This document shows, piece after piece, positions 35,701-47,700 of a stretch of 58,195 bases of DNA. The DNA lies in the NCBI RefSeq assembly GCF_001650635.1, contig NZ_LWQU01000103.1, forward strand, positions 1-58,195, given 5' to 3'. The stretch is from Magnetospirillum moscoviense. GTDB lineage: Bacteria > Pseudomonadota > Alphaproteobacteria > Rhodospirillales > Magnetospirillaceae. Made by a program: the position numbers and the translations under genes. The notes beneath the pieces are model-generated. The model ran no database searches and had not been told where the DNA came from. It worked only from the letters and a program-made list of their open reading frames with translations. Positions within the stretch are counted from its first letter, which is position 1. Every line of letters begins with the position of its first letter.

Positions 35701-38700
35701 AAGAAAGTCATTGCCACGGGGCGTGCCGTTGGCATTGAAGATACGAGCGCGCACGTCGAGCGTGGCGTCGGAATTGTTCCAGGTGACGACGTAGCCGCCA
35801 TCGGTCAGGGCGGCCACCGAGGCCAGTCCCTGGTCTCCGGTCGTGGTCGAATTGGCCAGCACATCGGCCGCATCGCGGGCGGTGCCGTCGGCGTTGAAGC
35901 GCCGTACGGCGATGGCGCCATACTCCGCGTCGCCGGGCATGGCCCCTTGCCAGGCGACAACGTAGCCACCATCGGCCAGGCGCGCCGCGCTGGGCTGGTA
36001 CTGGCCACCCGACGTTATGGAGTTCGCCGTGGTGGTCGAGCCACCGGACATCTGGAACGTGGAAAATACCGGCGCGTCGTTGACCCCGGTCACCGTCACG
36101 GTGGCGGTGATGTTGGCGGCGCTGGTGCCGTCGTCGGCGACGACGGTGATCAGGCGCGACGTCGTCGAGGGATTGTCGAGCGTGTTGGTATAGGTGACCG
36201 AACGCACCGCCGCCTGATAATCCGCCAGCGACGAATTGCCGGTCAGCGTCAGGATGCCGGTGCCCGCATTGTAGCTGCCGGTGACGTTGCCCGCCGGCGT
36301 GAAGGACAAGACATCGCCGGCCTGCGGATTGTCGATCCTGACCACCATGCCGCTGAAACCGCCGGTATCGACGTCGGTCAGGGTCAGGTTCGTCAGGGGC
36401 TGCGTCGATCCGCCTTCGATGAACATCGATGTCGGATTGGGGAGCGTCAGCACCGGCGTATCGTTGATCATGCCGATGGTGAAGGCCACCGTCTGCGGCG
36501 CCGAATAGCTGGTGCCGTCATAGGCCCGCAATTGCAGCGAGTCGTTGTTGATCTCGTTGCCGTCGTGCAGATAGGTGACGTTGCCGGCCAGCAACTGGGC
36601 ATGGGTGAAGGTGCCGTTTGCAGCCAGCGGGGTGCCGTTGACGCGGATGGCGCCGTTGGCGGGGATGCTGACCAACTGATAGCTGAGCGACGTCCCGCTT
36701 TCCAGGTCGAACCCGGCGATCATCGTGCTGGTCAGGGTGACCGACTGGCCTTCGGTGGTGGTCGCCGCCAAGGTGCCGCCCAGGGCCGGCGCCATGTTGG
36801 TGACGCCCGCGAACGACATGGCGATGTCGGTGTCGATCTTCAGCGTGGCGGCGCCGTTGCTGAACACCGCATAGGTCTGGCCCGAGGTGAACAGGTTGGT
36901 GAACGACCACCCGGTGTCGGTGACATTGACGCTGTCGCCGGCGGAACCGTCGACGAACAGCAGGTTCCCGCCGCCGGTAACGGCGGTGACCGCCGACGCG
37001 CTGAGCGTCAGGCTTTGGTTACCGCTGTTCCAGTTAAGGCTGACCGCCTCGATGCCGGAAATCTGCGCCGTCATCGTGGTGAGGTTCAGGGCGCTGGCGC
37101 CGTTGCCGTCGCTGTCGATGGCCAGCATATCCCAGCCGCTGCCGCCGGTGATGGTGTCGGCGTCGCCCGCCCGGTGCAGGAAGGTGTCGGCCCCCGCGCC
37201 GCCGGTCATGACGTCGGCGCCCTGGCCGCCGGCCAGGGTCGAACCGCCAGCCGCGGCGATCAGGGTGTCGGCGAAGTCCGAGCCGCGAACGCTGGCGATG
37301 TTGGTCAGGGTATCGGTGCCGCCCAACCCGTCGGCGGCGGTGCCGGCGGACAGATCGACGGTCACGCCCGCCGCCGAGGTCTCGTAAAGCGCCCAGGTGT
37401 TGCCGCCGCCGCCGATCAGACTGTCGTTGCCGGCCCCGCCGGTCAGGCCCGACCAGCCGCTGGCCCGGCCGGTCAGGGTGTCGCCAAGCGCCGAGCCGAC
37501 CACCGAATCGATGGCCTGGAAGGTGTAGGAATCGCCACCCGAGCTGCCGGTGCCGGCCGACAGGTTGGCGGTCACCGCCAAACCCGACAGGCCGAACGAC
37601 ACTTCGCCGCCCTTGATATTGCCCCAGGCGTCGGTGGTCGAATCGCCGATGAAGGTGTCGGACCCGCCGCCGCCGAAGAACATGTCGTCGCTGCCGCCGC
37701 CGGTCAGGACGTCCGCCCCGCTGGTGCCGACGATGACGTCGTGCTGGGTGCCGCCGGTCAGGCCGGTGGCGAAGCTGCCCACGCCGTCATCGCCCAGGAA
37801 CTGCTCAATGGCGTTGCCGCCGAAATGGTTCTTGATCAGCACCGAGCCGCCGCCGGCCGCAGGCGAGAAGCGGATCACCATATCGGTGCCCACCCGTTCG
37901 ATCCCCTTCAACTGCCACTGGGCGATGGCCGACACGTCCAAGGTGTCGTTGCCGGCGCTGTCGAACAAGGTCGCCTGGCCCGACGGGATCACACTGGCGG
38001 TATAGGTGTCGTCGCCGGCCCCGCCGACCGCCATGTCGCCGCCCACCGCGCCGGCCAGCGCGATGGTATCGTTGCCGATGCTGCCGGCCGTCAGGCGCCC
38101 GCTGACACCGCCCACATTGGCGAATTGCGGCGACGTGCCGACGCCGGTCAAGGCGACCAGGGTGCCGTCGAAATCGGTGCCGGAGCCATTGCCCTTGACG
38201 TACAGCCAGCCATCGGTGCCGTTGGACAGGAACACCACCGCGTCATCGACCGTCGGGTCAAGGGCGGCGATCGCCGCTGCAACGTTGGTGCCCACCACCG
38301 CGACCGGCGACACATAGAACTTGTAGTCGCTGGCGCCGCTGAAATTCAGGACATCGGTCCCGCCGAAATCAGTGATGGTGTCGGTGGCTGCTACGGTCGA
38401 ATCGCCGGCGCCGATCATGAAGGAATCCATGCCGGCGCCGCCGGTCAGCATATCTGCGCCGCCGCCGCCCCGGATGGTGTCGGACCCGCCGCCGCCGCTG
38501 ATGGTGTTGACCGCGGCATCACCCAGCAAGGTGTCGTCAAAGGTGCTGCCGATCAGGTTTTCGATGCCCGAGATGGTATCGGCGGACCCGAACCCGTCAT
38601 CGGTCATCGTATTGGTGGCCAAGTTGAGATTGGCCGCCTGGACGGCGTTGGCGAACGACAGGGTGTCGCTGCCAGTACCACCGGCCAAAACGTCGGCCCC

Positions 38701-41700
38701 GGCCGAGGCCACCAGCACGTCGTTGCCGGCACCGCCATCCAACATCTCGGCGCCCGACGTGCCGCTCAGCAGGTCGGCGCCGCCGCCGGACAGAACCGTG
38801 CTGATCCCCATCAGGCTGTCGGTGCCGATGTCGGCACCGCCGGCCATGCCCACGCCCAGATCCACCGTCACCGCCCCGGTGATGGCGGTCAGGTCATAGC
38901 TGTTGGCGCCCGAACCGCCGTCGATCATGTCGGAACCGTCGCCGACGGTGGCCACGAAGCGATCGTCGCCCATGCCGCCCATCAGCATGTCCGCCCCGCC
39001 CATGCCGGTCAGGGTGTCGTTGCCGGTGCCACCGACCAGAGAGTTGGCCGCAGCATTGCCTTTGATCTGGTCGTCACCTTGGCCGCCGACCACATGCTCG
39101 ATGCCGCTGACGGTGTCGTTGCCGATTTCCGCGCCGGCCGCCGTGCCGGCGGTCAGGTCCACCACCACCGTCTGGTTGGCGCTGGACAGGATCAGCGTGT
39201 CGTTGGCGTTGGTATCGTTCGCGGCGGTGCCGCCGTAATAGACGTCGTCGCCCGCGCCGGCTCCGCCCACGATGACGTCGGCGCCGTCGCCGCCCGAGAC
39301 GGTGTCGTTGCCGGCGCCGCCGATCAGGGTGTCGGCGGCCGAACCGCCGGTGATGACGTCGAAGCCCGTGCCGCCGGTGACGGTCTGGGCGATGGACAGC
39401 GGGCTGCCGTCGTAAGTGCCATCAACATTGGTCACCATGGCCGAGCCGACGGCGACATACAGGGTCTTGGTGGTGGTCAGGCTGGTCAGGCCATCGACGG
39501 TGGTGACCATCACCGGCAGAGCCAGATCGGTCTCGCCGCCAGCCGGGAAGGTCAGGGTATGGTTGCCCAGATTGGCCGGCAGCACCCGCCACACGCCGCC
39601 GCCCAGGCTGGTGGCGTTGGTGATGGTCGCCCCGGCCGGCACGTTGTAGATATCGACCCAGGCGATGGTCTCGCTGGGGTCGGTGACCACTGCCGACAGG
39701 GCCAGCGTCGCGGTCTGGGTGACCGTGTCGGGAACCCAGGTCGGCGACGAGGTCAGCGCGCCGGTATGGTTGCCGCCCGACAGGTCGGCCGTCGTGGTCC
39801 CGGTGCCTTCGCTGAAGGTCCAATAGCCGACCAGGTTGGGATCGGTCGGGCTGGGCGCGCTGGTCACGTCGGCCAGAATCTGGCTGGCGCTGCGCGGGGT
39901 ATTCCAGATGCGGACGTCCTCGATGGTGCTGCTGGACGGATCGCTGCCGCCGGCGCGCGCGCCGATGGTCAAGGGGGCAGTGACGGCCGCCGGATCGCCG
40001 GTCGGATTTTCCTCGGCCTCCTTAACGCCGTTGACGTAGATCTTCGAGGTCGTGCCGTCCCATGTCGCCGCGACATGGTACCAGGTGTTGGCGGCAAGGA
40101 CGGTGGTGCCGGATTGGTGGACATAGCCGGTCGAGGCGAAGGTCCACTGGCTCGAGGCCATCGCGAAGGTGGCCCCGCCGCTGCCGTTCGGCTTGGTGTG
40201 CAGCAGCCAGCTGCCACCCCAGGCACCCTTTTCCACCAGGACCGTCTCGTTAGTGATGTCCGTCAGCTTGACCCAGGCTTCGACGGTGAAACCGCTTTCG
40301 ACGTTCAGTTCGGCATCGTGTGGCACCGACACATAGGAGCCGCCGGTAAAGGTCAAGCCGCCGCCATGGGCCGCCGCCGCACCGGTCGCCTGCGCCGTCG
40401 GCACCGACACGGTCGGCGTGTCCATGACCTCGGTGACCATGGTGTCAATGGTCGCCACCTGGGCCGACAGGGCGGTCGAGCCGCCATGGCTGGCGGCGTT
40501 GAGCGTGACCTTGCTGGCCCCGCTGGTCCAGGCGCCGGCATAGCTATTGTCGACCGCCCGCACATCCAGGCCGGTCGGGGTGCCGTCATAATTGGCGACC
40601 GGCAGGAAGCGCAGCTTCGATGCCGCCGACAGCGCAAGCGCGGTGGCATTATCGCCGACGGTGCCGACATCGTGCCAATTGGTGCCGCTGTCGGTCGAAT
40701 ATTGCCAGACGCCCTGGGTGGTGGAATTGGCGCTGTTGCCGACCACCGCCACACCGGCCAGGGTGCCATCGACATCGACCACCAGGCCGGCCGTCACGGC
40801 GCCGACCGACAGGCCGGCCGGGGCGGTGGTGTCCTCGGCGATCGTCGGCACGATGGCATGCTGGCTCGGCTGGGCCGAAATCTTGATGTTGTCGAGGCCG
40901 GACTCGCCGTTGCCGCCGCCGAAGACGATGGCGTTCCAACTGGCCGGATCGGCCCCGCCGCTCGCGCCCAAGGCCGCAGGAATGTTGCTCAGGCCGGACA
41001 CCGTCTGCCAGGTGCCGCCGCCGGGCTGGGTGAGTTCCTTGTATTCCAGACTCAGGCCGCCCTGGTTGGAATTGGCCGTCGGATCCAGGGTCAGCCGGAA
41101 GCGCACCCAGCCAGTGGCATAGGAATCGTTGGCCAGGTTAAGCGCCTGCCATGCCGTCTGGGTGCCGTCAGCCAAGTGCAGGCTGACCGATTCCGAGGGC
41201 GTCTGGCGGATTTCAACACCAATCGACGCCTCGCCGGTATCGAGAGCATTACCATCCAGCAAATTGCCGTCGATATTGATGTCGCGGCCCAGCCGGAAGA
41301 ACGATCCCCAGTAATTCGGCGTGGTGTCGTATTCGATCACCAGCTTGTCACCCGGCTGACGGGCCGGCAGCGCCATCATTCGCGAGATGTTCAGCTGGGT
41401 CGATTGCGGGCTGAGCGGCTGATAGGCCTTGCCGTCGGTGAAGGCGCCGGTGGCGGACGTATCGCCCACCAGGGCGTGGGTGCCGCCCAGAGTGTTGGCG
41501 ACCCAGCCGTCCTGGCCGGCGATGCCGCCGGGGGTCAGATTATTGAAATCATAGGTGACCGAGGTCAGGTCGGTATCCAGCAGAACCGGCGCGTCGTTGA
41601 CCGAGGTCACCTGGGTCGAAAGCGAGGTGGTGGTATTGGCGAAGGGCGAGGTGCCGCCGCGCACCGAAACGTCGGTGACGAACAGGTTCCCTGCGCTGTC

Positions 41701-44700
41701 GGACCAGCCGCCGCCATAGGAATTGTCGATGCCGCGAACCACCAAAGCCGGCGGCGCCCCGCTGTAATCGAGGGCCGGCACGAACCGCACCAGACTGGAA
41801 GCCGACAAGGTCACGGCGGCGGTGCTGTCGTTGCCGGGGCCGATATTGGCCCACTGGGCGCCACCATTGCTGGAGAACTGCCACGTGCCCTGAGTCTGGG
41901 CATTGGCACTGTTGCCGACCACCGCCACGCCGGCCAGAGACGCCCCCGCGTCAACGTCCGTGAAATTGGCTGAGAACAGGCTGCTCACCGTCACGCCGGC
42001 CGATGGCGCGCTGTCTTCGACCACCGCCGCCAGCGTCGCCGTGGCGGTCATGGTCGGGGCGTCGTTGACGGCCGATACCGCCGCGTTCAGCGTGCCGGTG
42101 GTGCCGGAAATAGCCGTGGCGTTGCCGTTGGTCACCGTGCTGGTGGTGATGCGGGTGACCGCATCCGAGAACAGGCCGGTGAAGGTGTTGTCGATGGCCC
42201 GCACGGTCAGGCTGGGGGTGGTGCCCTCGTAATTGGCCACCGGGGCGAAGCGCAGCTGGGTCGCGGCCGACAGCGACAGCGCCGAGCCGGTGTCGTTGAC
42301 CGTGCCGACATCCGTCCAGGTGGTGCCGTTGACCGAATATTGCCATTTGCCCTGGGTGGCGGCGTTGGCGCTGTTGGCCACCACCGCGATGCCGGCCAGC
42401 GAGGCGCTGGGATCGGGATCGACGAAGACATCCCCGAACAGCGCCCCGACGGTCATGCCGGTCGGCGTGGCGGTGTCTTCCTCGACGGAATAGGTCGCCG
42501 GTTCGGACAGGCTGGGGGCGTCGTTGGTGCCGGTGACGGTCGCGTGCAGCGCCTTCGTCGTCTGCGAGAAGGCGGACGTTCCCGTCCGCGTCCCGGTATC
42601 GATGGTGATCTTGGTCGCCGTCGCGCTGTTCGACCAGGTGCCGCCGCCCGACGCATAGGTGTCGTCCACGGCGCGCACGATCAGGTCGGGCATGGCGCCG
42701 GAAGCGTCGGACGTCGCCAGGAAGCGCAGCTTGGCGCTGGCCTGCACCGCCAAGGCGGCGCCGGTATCGTTGACCGTGCCGACATTGGTCCAGGTGGTGC
42801 CGTTGTCGGACGAGAACTGCCAGACGCCGTCCTTCACCGGATCGGCACTGTTGCCGACGATGGCGACGCCGCCCATCGAACCGCCGACATCCGGGTCCGA
42901 GAACAACGTGCCGAACAGCGCGCTGACCGTCGCGCCGGTCGGATTGGTGGCACCCTCGGCGATGGTGGGCAGGCTGGCGTCGGCGGTGAAGGTCGGCGCG
43001 TCGTTGACGTTCGACACCGTGACCGTGACGGTGGCGTCGCTGGCCGAATAGCCGGTGCCGTCATGGGCCTTCCAGCCGAACGTGGCCGACCCGGTATAGC
43101 TGCCGTTGGGAACGAAGCGCAGATAGCCGGCATTCAGGTTGGGCACCGTCACCGTCACTTCGCCGGTCTGCAGCAAGGTGGTGGTGACCGGAGTCCAGGT
43201 GGTGCCGTCGGTGGTGAATTCCAGCGTGCCCGAGGCCGCCGTCGGAATGGTGGTGATCTTGATCTTCGAAAGCGCGTCGCCATCGACATCGGCGAAGGCG
43301 CCGGCGAAATCGGACGCCTGGAAGATGTAGGGGGTCTCTTCGACCGTGGCCTTGGTGAAGGCCGACACCACCGGCAGGTCGTTGGTGCCGGTCACCGTGA
43401 CGGTGACGGTGCCGATTGTGGTGCCGCCCTTGCCGTCGGACGCGGTGTAGGTGAAGGTGTCGGTCCCGGTCTCGCCGGCCCGAAGCGACTGGAATTGCGC
43501 GGCGGTCGGGCTGTAGACCACCTTGCCCGAACTGATCGCCACCGTGCCCTTGGCGCCCTGCGTCACCGCCGAGATCGACAGCGTGTCGCCGTCGAAATCG
43601 CTGTCGTTGGCCAACACATCGATGGTGACCGGCGTCGAGGAATTGAGCGCGGTACCGACATCGGCCACCACGGTCGGGCTGTCATTGACGCCCAGCACCG
43701 TCACCGTCACCGTGGCGGTGTCCGAGGTGACCTTGGTCTCGGTCAGGCCGGTATAGGAATTGGTCAGCGTCACCGTGTTGGTGATGGTGTAGGTAAAGCT
43801 GTCGGTGCCGTAGTAATTGGCATCCGGGGTATAGATGACCTGGGTGCCGTCAGCCGACAGCGTGACCTTGCCGTGCCCGGGCGGCGTCACCTGTCCGACC
43901 GAGATGATGCGGCCCTGGTTCAGCGCCGCCCCGTCGGTCCGGGTGTCGTTGGCCAGCACGTTGATGGTGGCGGTGCCGTCTTCCGACATGGTCACCGTAT
44001 CGTTCTTGGCGTCGGCGGCGGCGGCGGCCGCGGCCGTTTGCACCGCCTGGGCGGCGGACAGTTGCGCCGCCTGGGCGACCTGGCTCTGCCATCCCGAGAA
44101 GCTGGTCGACAGCGCCGCCGCATCGGCCACCAACTGGTTGGCACTCGACACCTGCAGGCTGGCGATGGTCGCCTTGTTCTTGGCGTTGGTGGCAGCCGTG
44201 GTCGCCTCGGTCGCCAGGGTATTGGCGGCCTGGGCGTCGGCGATCGTGTTGACGTCGCCATGGCTGGCATGGTTGGGCGAGGTCAGGTCGATGGTGTTGA
44301 TCGCGGTGACCTTGGCGCTTGCCTGGTCCGAGAAGGTGGTGGCGTCGGTCACCGCCGCCGCCGCCAATTGCTTGATGCCCAACGCGCCGACACTGGTGCT
44401 GTCGGCCTTGGCCAGCAAGGCCACCGCCTTGGCGCGAATCCCGTTGGCGACGCTGGAATCGGCGCCGGGATTGGCCGCCTTCCAGGTGTCGATCGAACTG
44501 ATGATGGTGGTGAGCTTATTCAGCACCGAGCCGGCGGCGTTGGCATCGGCGCCGATGATCTGGTCGACGCTGGTCTTCGCGGTGGCGGCGGCACTCTTGG
44601 CGGCCAGGGCGTCGGCTTCCGAGCGCTGGGCGCCGGCATAGGCGCTATCGACCGCCTGTTCGAAGATGGCGGCGGCGTTGCTGGCGTTCGACGCGGCGGT

Positions 44701-47700
44701 CGCCGAGGCGGCGGCCGAGCTTTCGGCATTGGTGGCGGTGGCAAGCGCCCGGTCGGCGTTATCGACCTGGGTCGCCGCCTCGTTCTTGGCGGCCAGCGCC
44801 TTGTCGGCCCAAGCCTGCGCAGACGTGCTGCTTTCCAGGGTGAAGGCGCCGGTGGACAAGGTCACCGTCTTGACCAAGTCGGCGGCCGCAGCGGCCGCGA
44901 CGGCGTCGCCGCTGGTGGAATTGGGGTTGTCGTAGGCGTTGATCGCCGCCTGATAGGCGGTGTTGGCCTCGCCCCGCGCCGTGGCGGCGGCGGCCTTGGC
45001 GGTGGCGGCATCGGTGCTCCACTGGGCGGCGGTCTTGCCCAGGTAAAGGGCATTGGGATTGACCTCGGACGCCGCGTTCATCGCCGCCTGGGCGGCGCGG
45101 TCGGCATAGGTCTTGGCCAGGTCGGCCTGGGCGGCGGCCGTCGCCGCCTTGGCCTTGGCGATGTCCAACTGCGCCGCCGCCGTCTGGTACAGCGTGCGGG
45201 CGGAATCGGATTGGGTCAGAAGGGTGGTGGCGGCGTTGACCACCAGTAATTGGTCGGCGACGACCGTGCGCTGGGCATCGACATTGGTCTTGGCGGCATC
45301 GACGATGGCCGCCAGACGGGTGACTTCCGCCTTGGCCGCCTGGATGGTGTTGACATACTCGGTGGCCTGGCCGGCGCTGACGGTGGCCGCCCCCAGCTTG
45401 GTGCCGCCGATGGTCTGGGTGATCAGCGCCAACTGGCCATAGGCGCTTTTGGCGGTGGCGCCGTCATTGGCGGAACCCAGCGCGGTGTTGGACTGGCTGA
45501 CCGCGTCGTCCAGGGCACCTTGGGCCAACAGCGCCTTCTTGTAGGCGGCATCGATCAGCGCGCGCGCCGTCTGGTCCGACGATGCCGAAGCGGCGGTATT
45601 GCCGACCCGCGCAGTGTAGGCGGTCAGCATGGTGGCGATTTCGCCGGCGGCGGAGGCCTTGGCGGTGGTCGCCGCCGCCGCCTTGCCCAGGGCGTCGTTG
45701 GCGGTGCCGGTGGTATCGACGATGTTGGCGGCCAGCGACTGCAACTCGGCGGCATCGGCCCGCGCGATGGCGATGGTGACCTTGGTCTCGGCATCGGTCA
45801 GCGCCTTGGCGGCGGCAGCGACCTTGCCCGAGATGTCGGATTGCAGGTTGGCCACCACCTTGACCTGATCCTGGGCCACGGCCGCCTTGATGGCCGCCGA
45901 TTCCGAGGCGGCGGCGGCGGTCTTGGCGAAGACGCCGGCCGCTTCCGCCGCGGCCTTGGCGGTGGCGAGGTCGCTGGCGGCGGCGGCGGCGGCGGCCTGG
46001 CCGGCGGCATCGTTGGTGGTGCCGGTGGCGTCATAGGCGTTCTGCGCCGACGCGGCCAGCCCGGCCGCATCGTCGGTGCTGTTGGGGGCGTCAAAAGCGT
46101 TGGACGCGGCCGTATAGGCGGCGTCGGCCTTGGCGGAGGCCGACAGGACGTTGTTGCCGGCATCGCCCAACACCGCCACCCGGGCGGTGCCGATGGCGGT
46201 GTTGGCGGTGCCGCTGGCGGTGTTCAGCGCATTGACGTCGACACCGTTGACGGTGACGCCCTGGCCCTGCAGCGTGGTCAACTTGGTCTGCAGCGCGGCG
46301 ATCTTGTCGGCCAGCGCCTTGTAGCGGCCGGCACTGGAATCGCCGAAATCGGTCAGGCGACCGGTGGCGTCGGTGATCTGGGTGTTCAGCGTGGTGCGCA
46401 GGTCGTTCGACCCGGTGCCGTCGATCAGGTCGCGGGCGGCCTGGGCGGCGGCCTGGGCTTCGGCGGCCTTGGTCGCCGCGCTGGCGGCGGAATCCTTGGC
46501 CTGGTCGGCGGCGAACTGGGCGTCGGCCAGGCTGGCGGCACCGGCCGCCTGGGTCTGGGCCTGCAGCGACTTGGTGACGTTCAGCGATTCGAAGGCCTGG
46601 TCGGCATAGGACTTGGCCAGCGCCGCCTGCTTGGCGACTTCGGACTGGATGCCCAGGGCCTTGGCGTAATCGGTCGCCGCCTTGGACAGCACGGCCCGGG
46701 CGGCGGCCGCCGCGACCGCCTGCGGATCGTTGGCATCGTTGTCGAAATTGCCGTCGTTATTGAGATCGACCAGCATCTGGTCGGGCAGGTCGGCGGCCTT
46801 GTCATAGGCGGCCTTGGCGGCGATCACCGCCGCGTCGGCGTCGGCCACCACCAGCTGGGCGGCGTCGGACGCCGCCTTCGCCTGGTTGTAGGCGGTCTGG
46901 GCGGCGGTATTGTACCCGGTGGCGTCCGAGATGCCGAACACGGTGGCGTCGTTGGGATCGACCGCGGCCGCGTCGAACGCCGCCTTGGCGGCGTCGGCCT
47001 GGGCCTTGGCGGCATCGGCCTTGGTCTTGGCGGTGGCGGCGTAATCCAGGTTATCGGTGTCGCCCGCGTTGGTGGTGACCTTCTTCAGCGCCGCGTCGGC
47101 CGAAGCCAGGGCCGCCGCCATCGAGGTCTCGATGTCGCGCTGGGCGGTGTATTGGGCGATGATTTCGGCCGCTTCGGCGTTGGCCTGGACCGAGGCGGCA
47201 TCGGCCACCGATTCCTGCGCGGCGACATAGGAATCATAGGCGGAATCCGAGGTGGCCTCGGCCAGATTGGCGCGGGTGACCGCCGAATCGGCGGCGGCGC
47301 GGGCCTTGGTGGCGGCATCGACGGCGTTGTCATAGGCGGCCGAGGCGGCGTCGTAGGCGTCCTTGTAGGCCATCACCACCAGATTGGTGGCGTCGTTGTT
47401 GTTGGCGGCCAGGGCCGTCTGATAATCGGCCAGGGCCGCGGCCTTCGAGGTCGCCTGCGAATCGCGGGCGGCTTCGGCGGCGGCGGCGGCCACCAAAGGA
47501 TCGCGGGTTTCGGCGCGGGCGGCGGCAGCGGCGGTGGCGGCGGCGTCATAGGACGACTTGGCCGTGGTCAGCGAGGTCGTGGCCAGCGTATTGGCGGCGA
47601 CCGATCCGAAGCGGGCGGTGACCACCGTGCCGGTCCGCCACGACGCGGCGGCGGCTTCCAGATTGGTGGCGGCGTCGGAAATCGCCCGCGCCGCCGCGGC

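Noticed and set aside
35119-41973. Very long plus-strand open frame (2,284 codons) and others such as 12934-19113 and 45250-50151
   Set aside because: They lie exactly antisense to the giant gene. Their residues (Gly, Arg, His, Gln, Asp-rich, no domain pattern) are what high-GC codon bias gives on the opposite strand.
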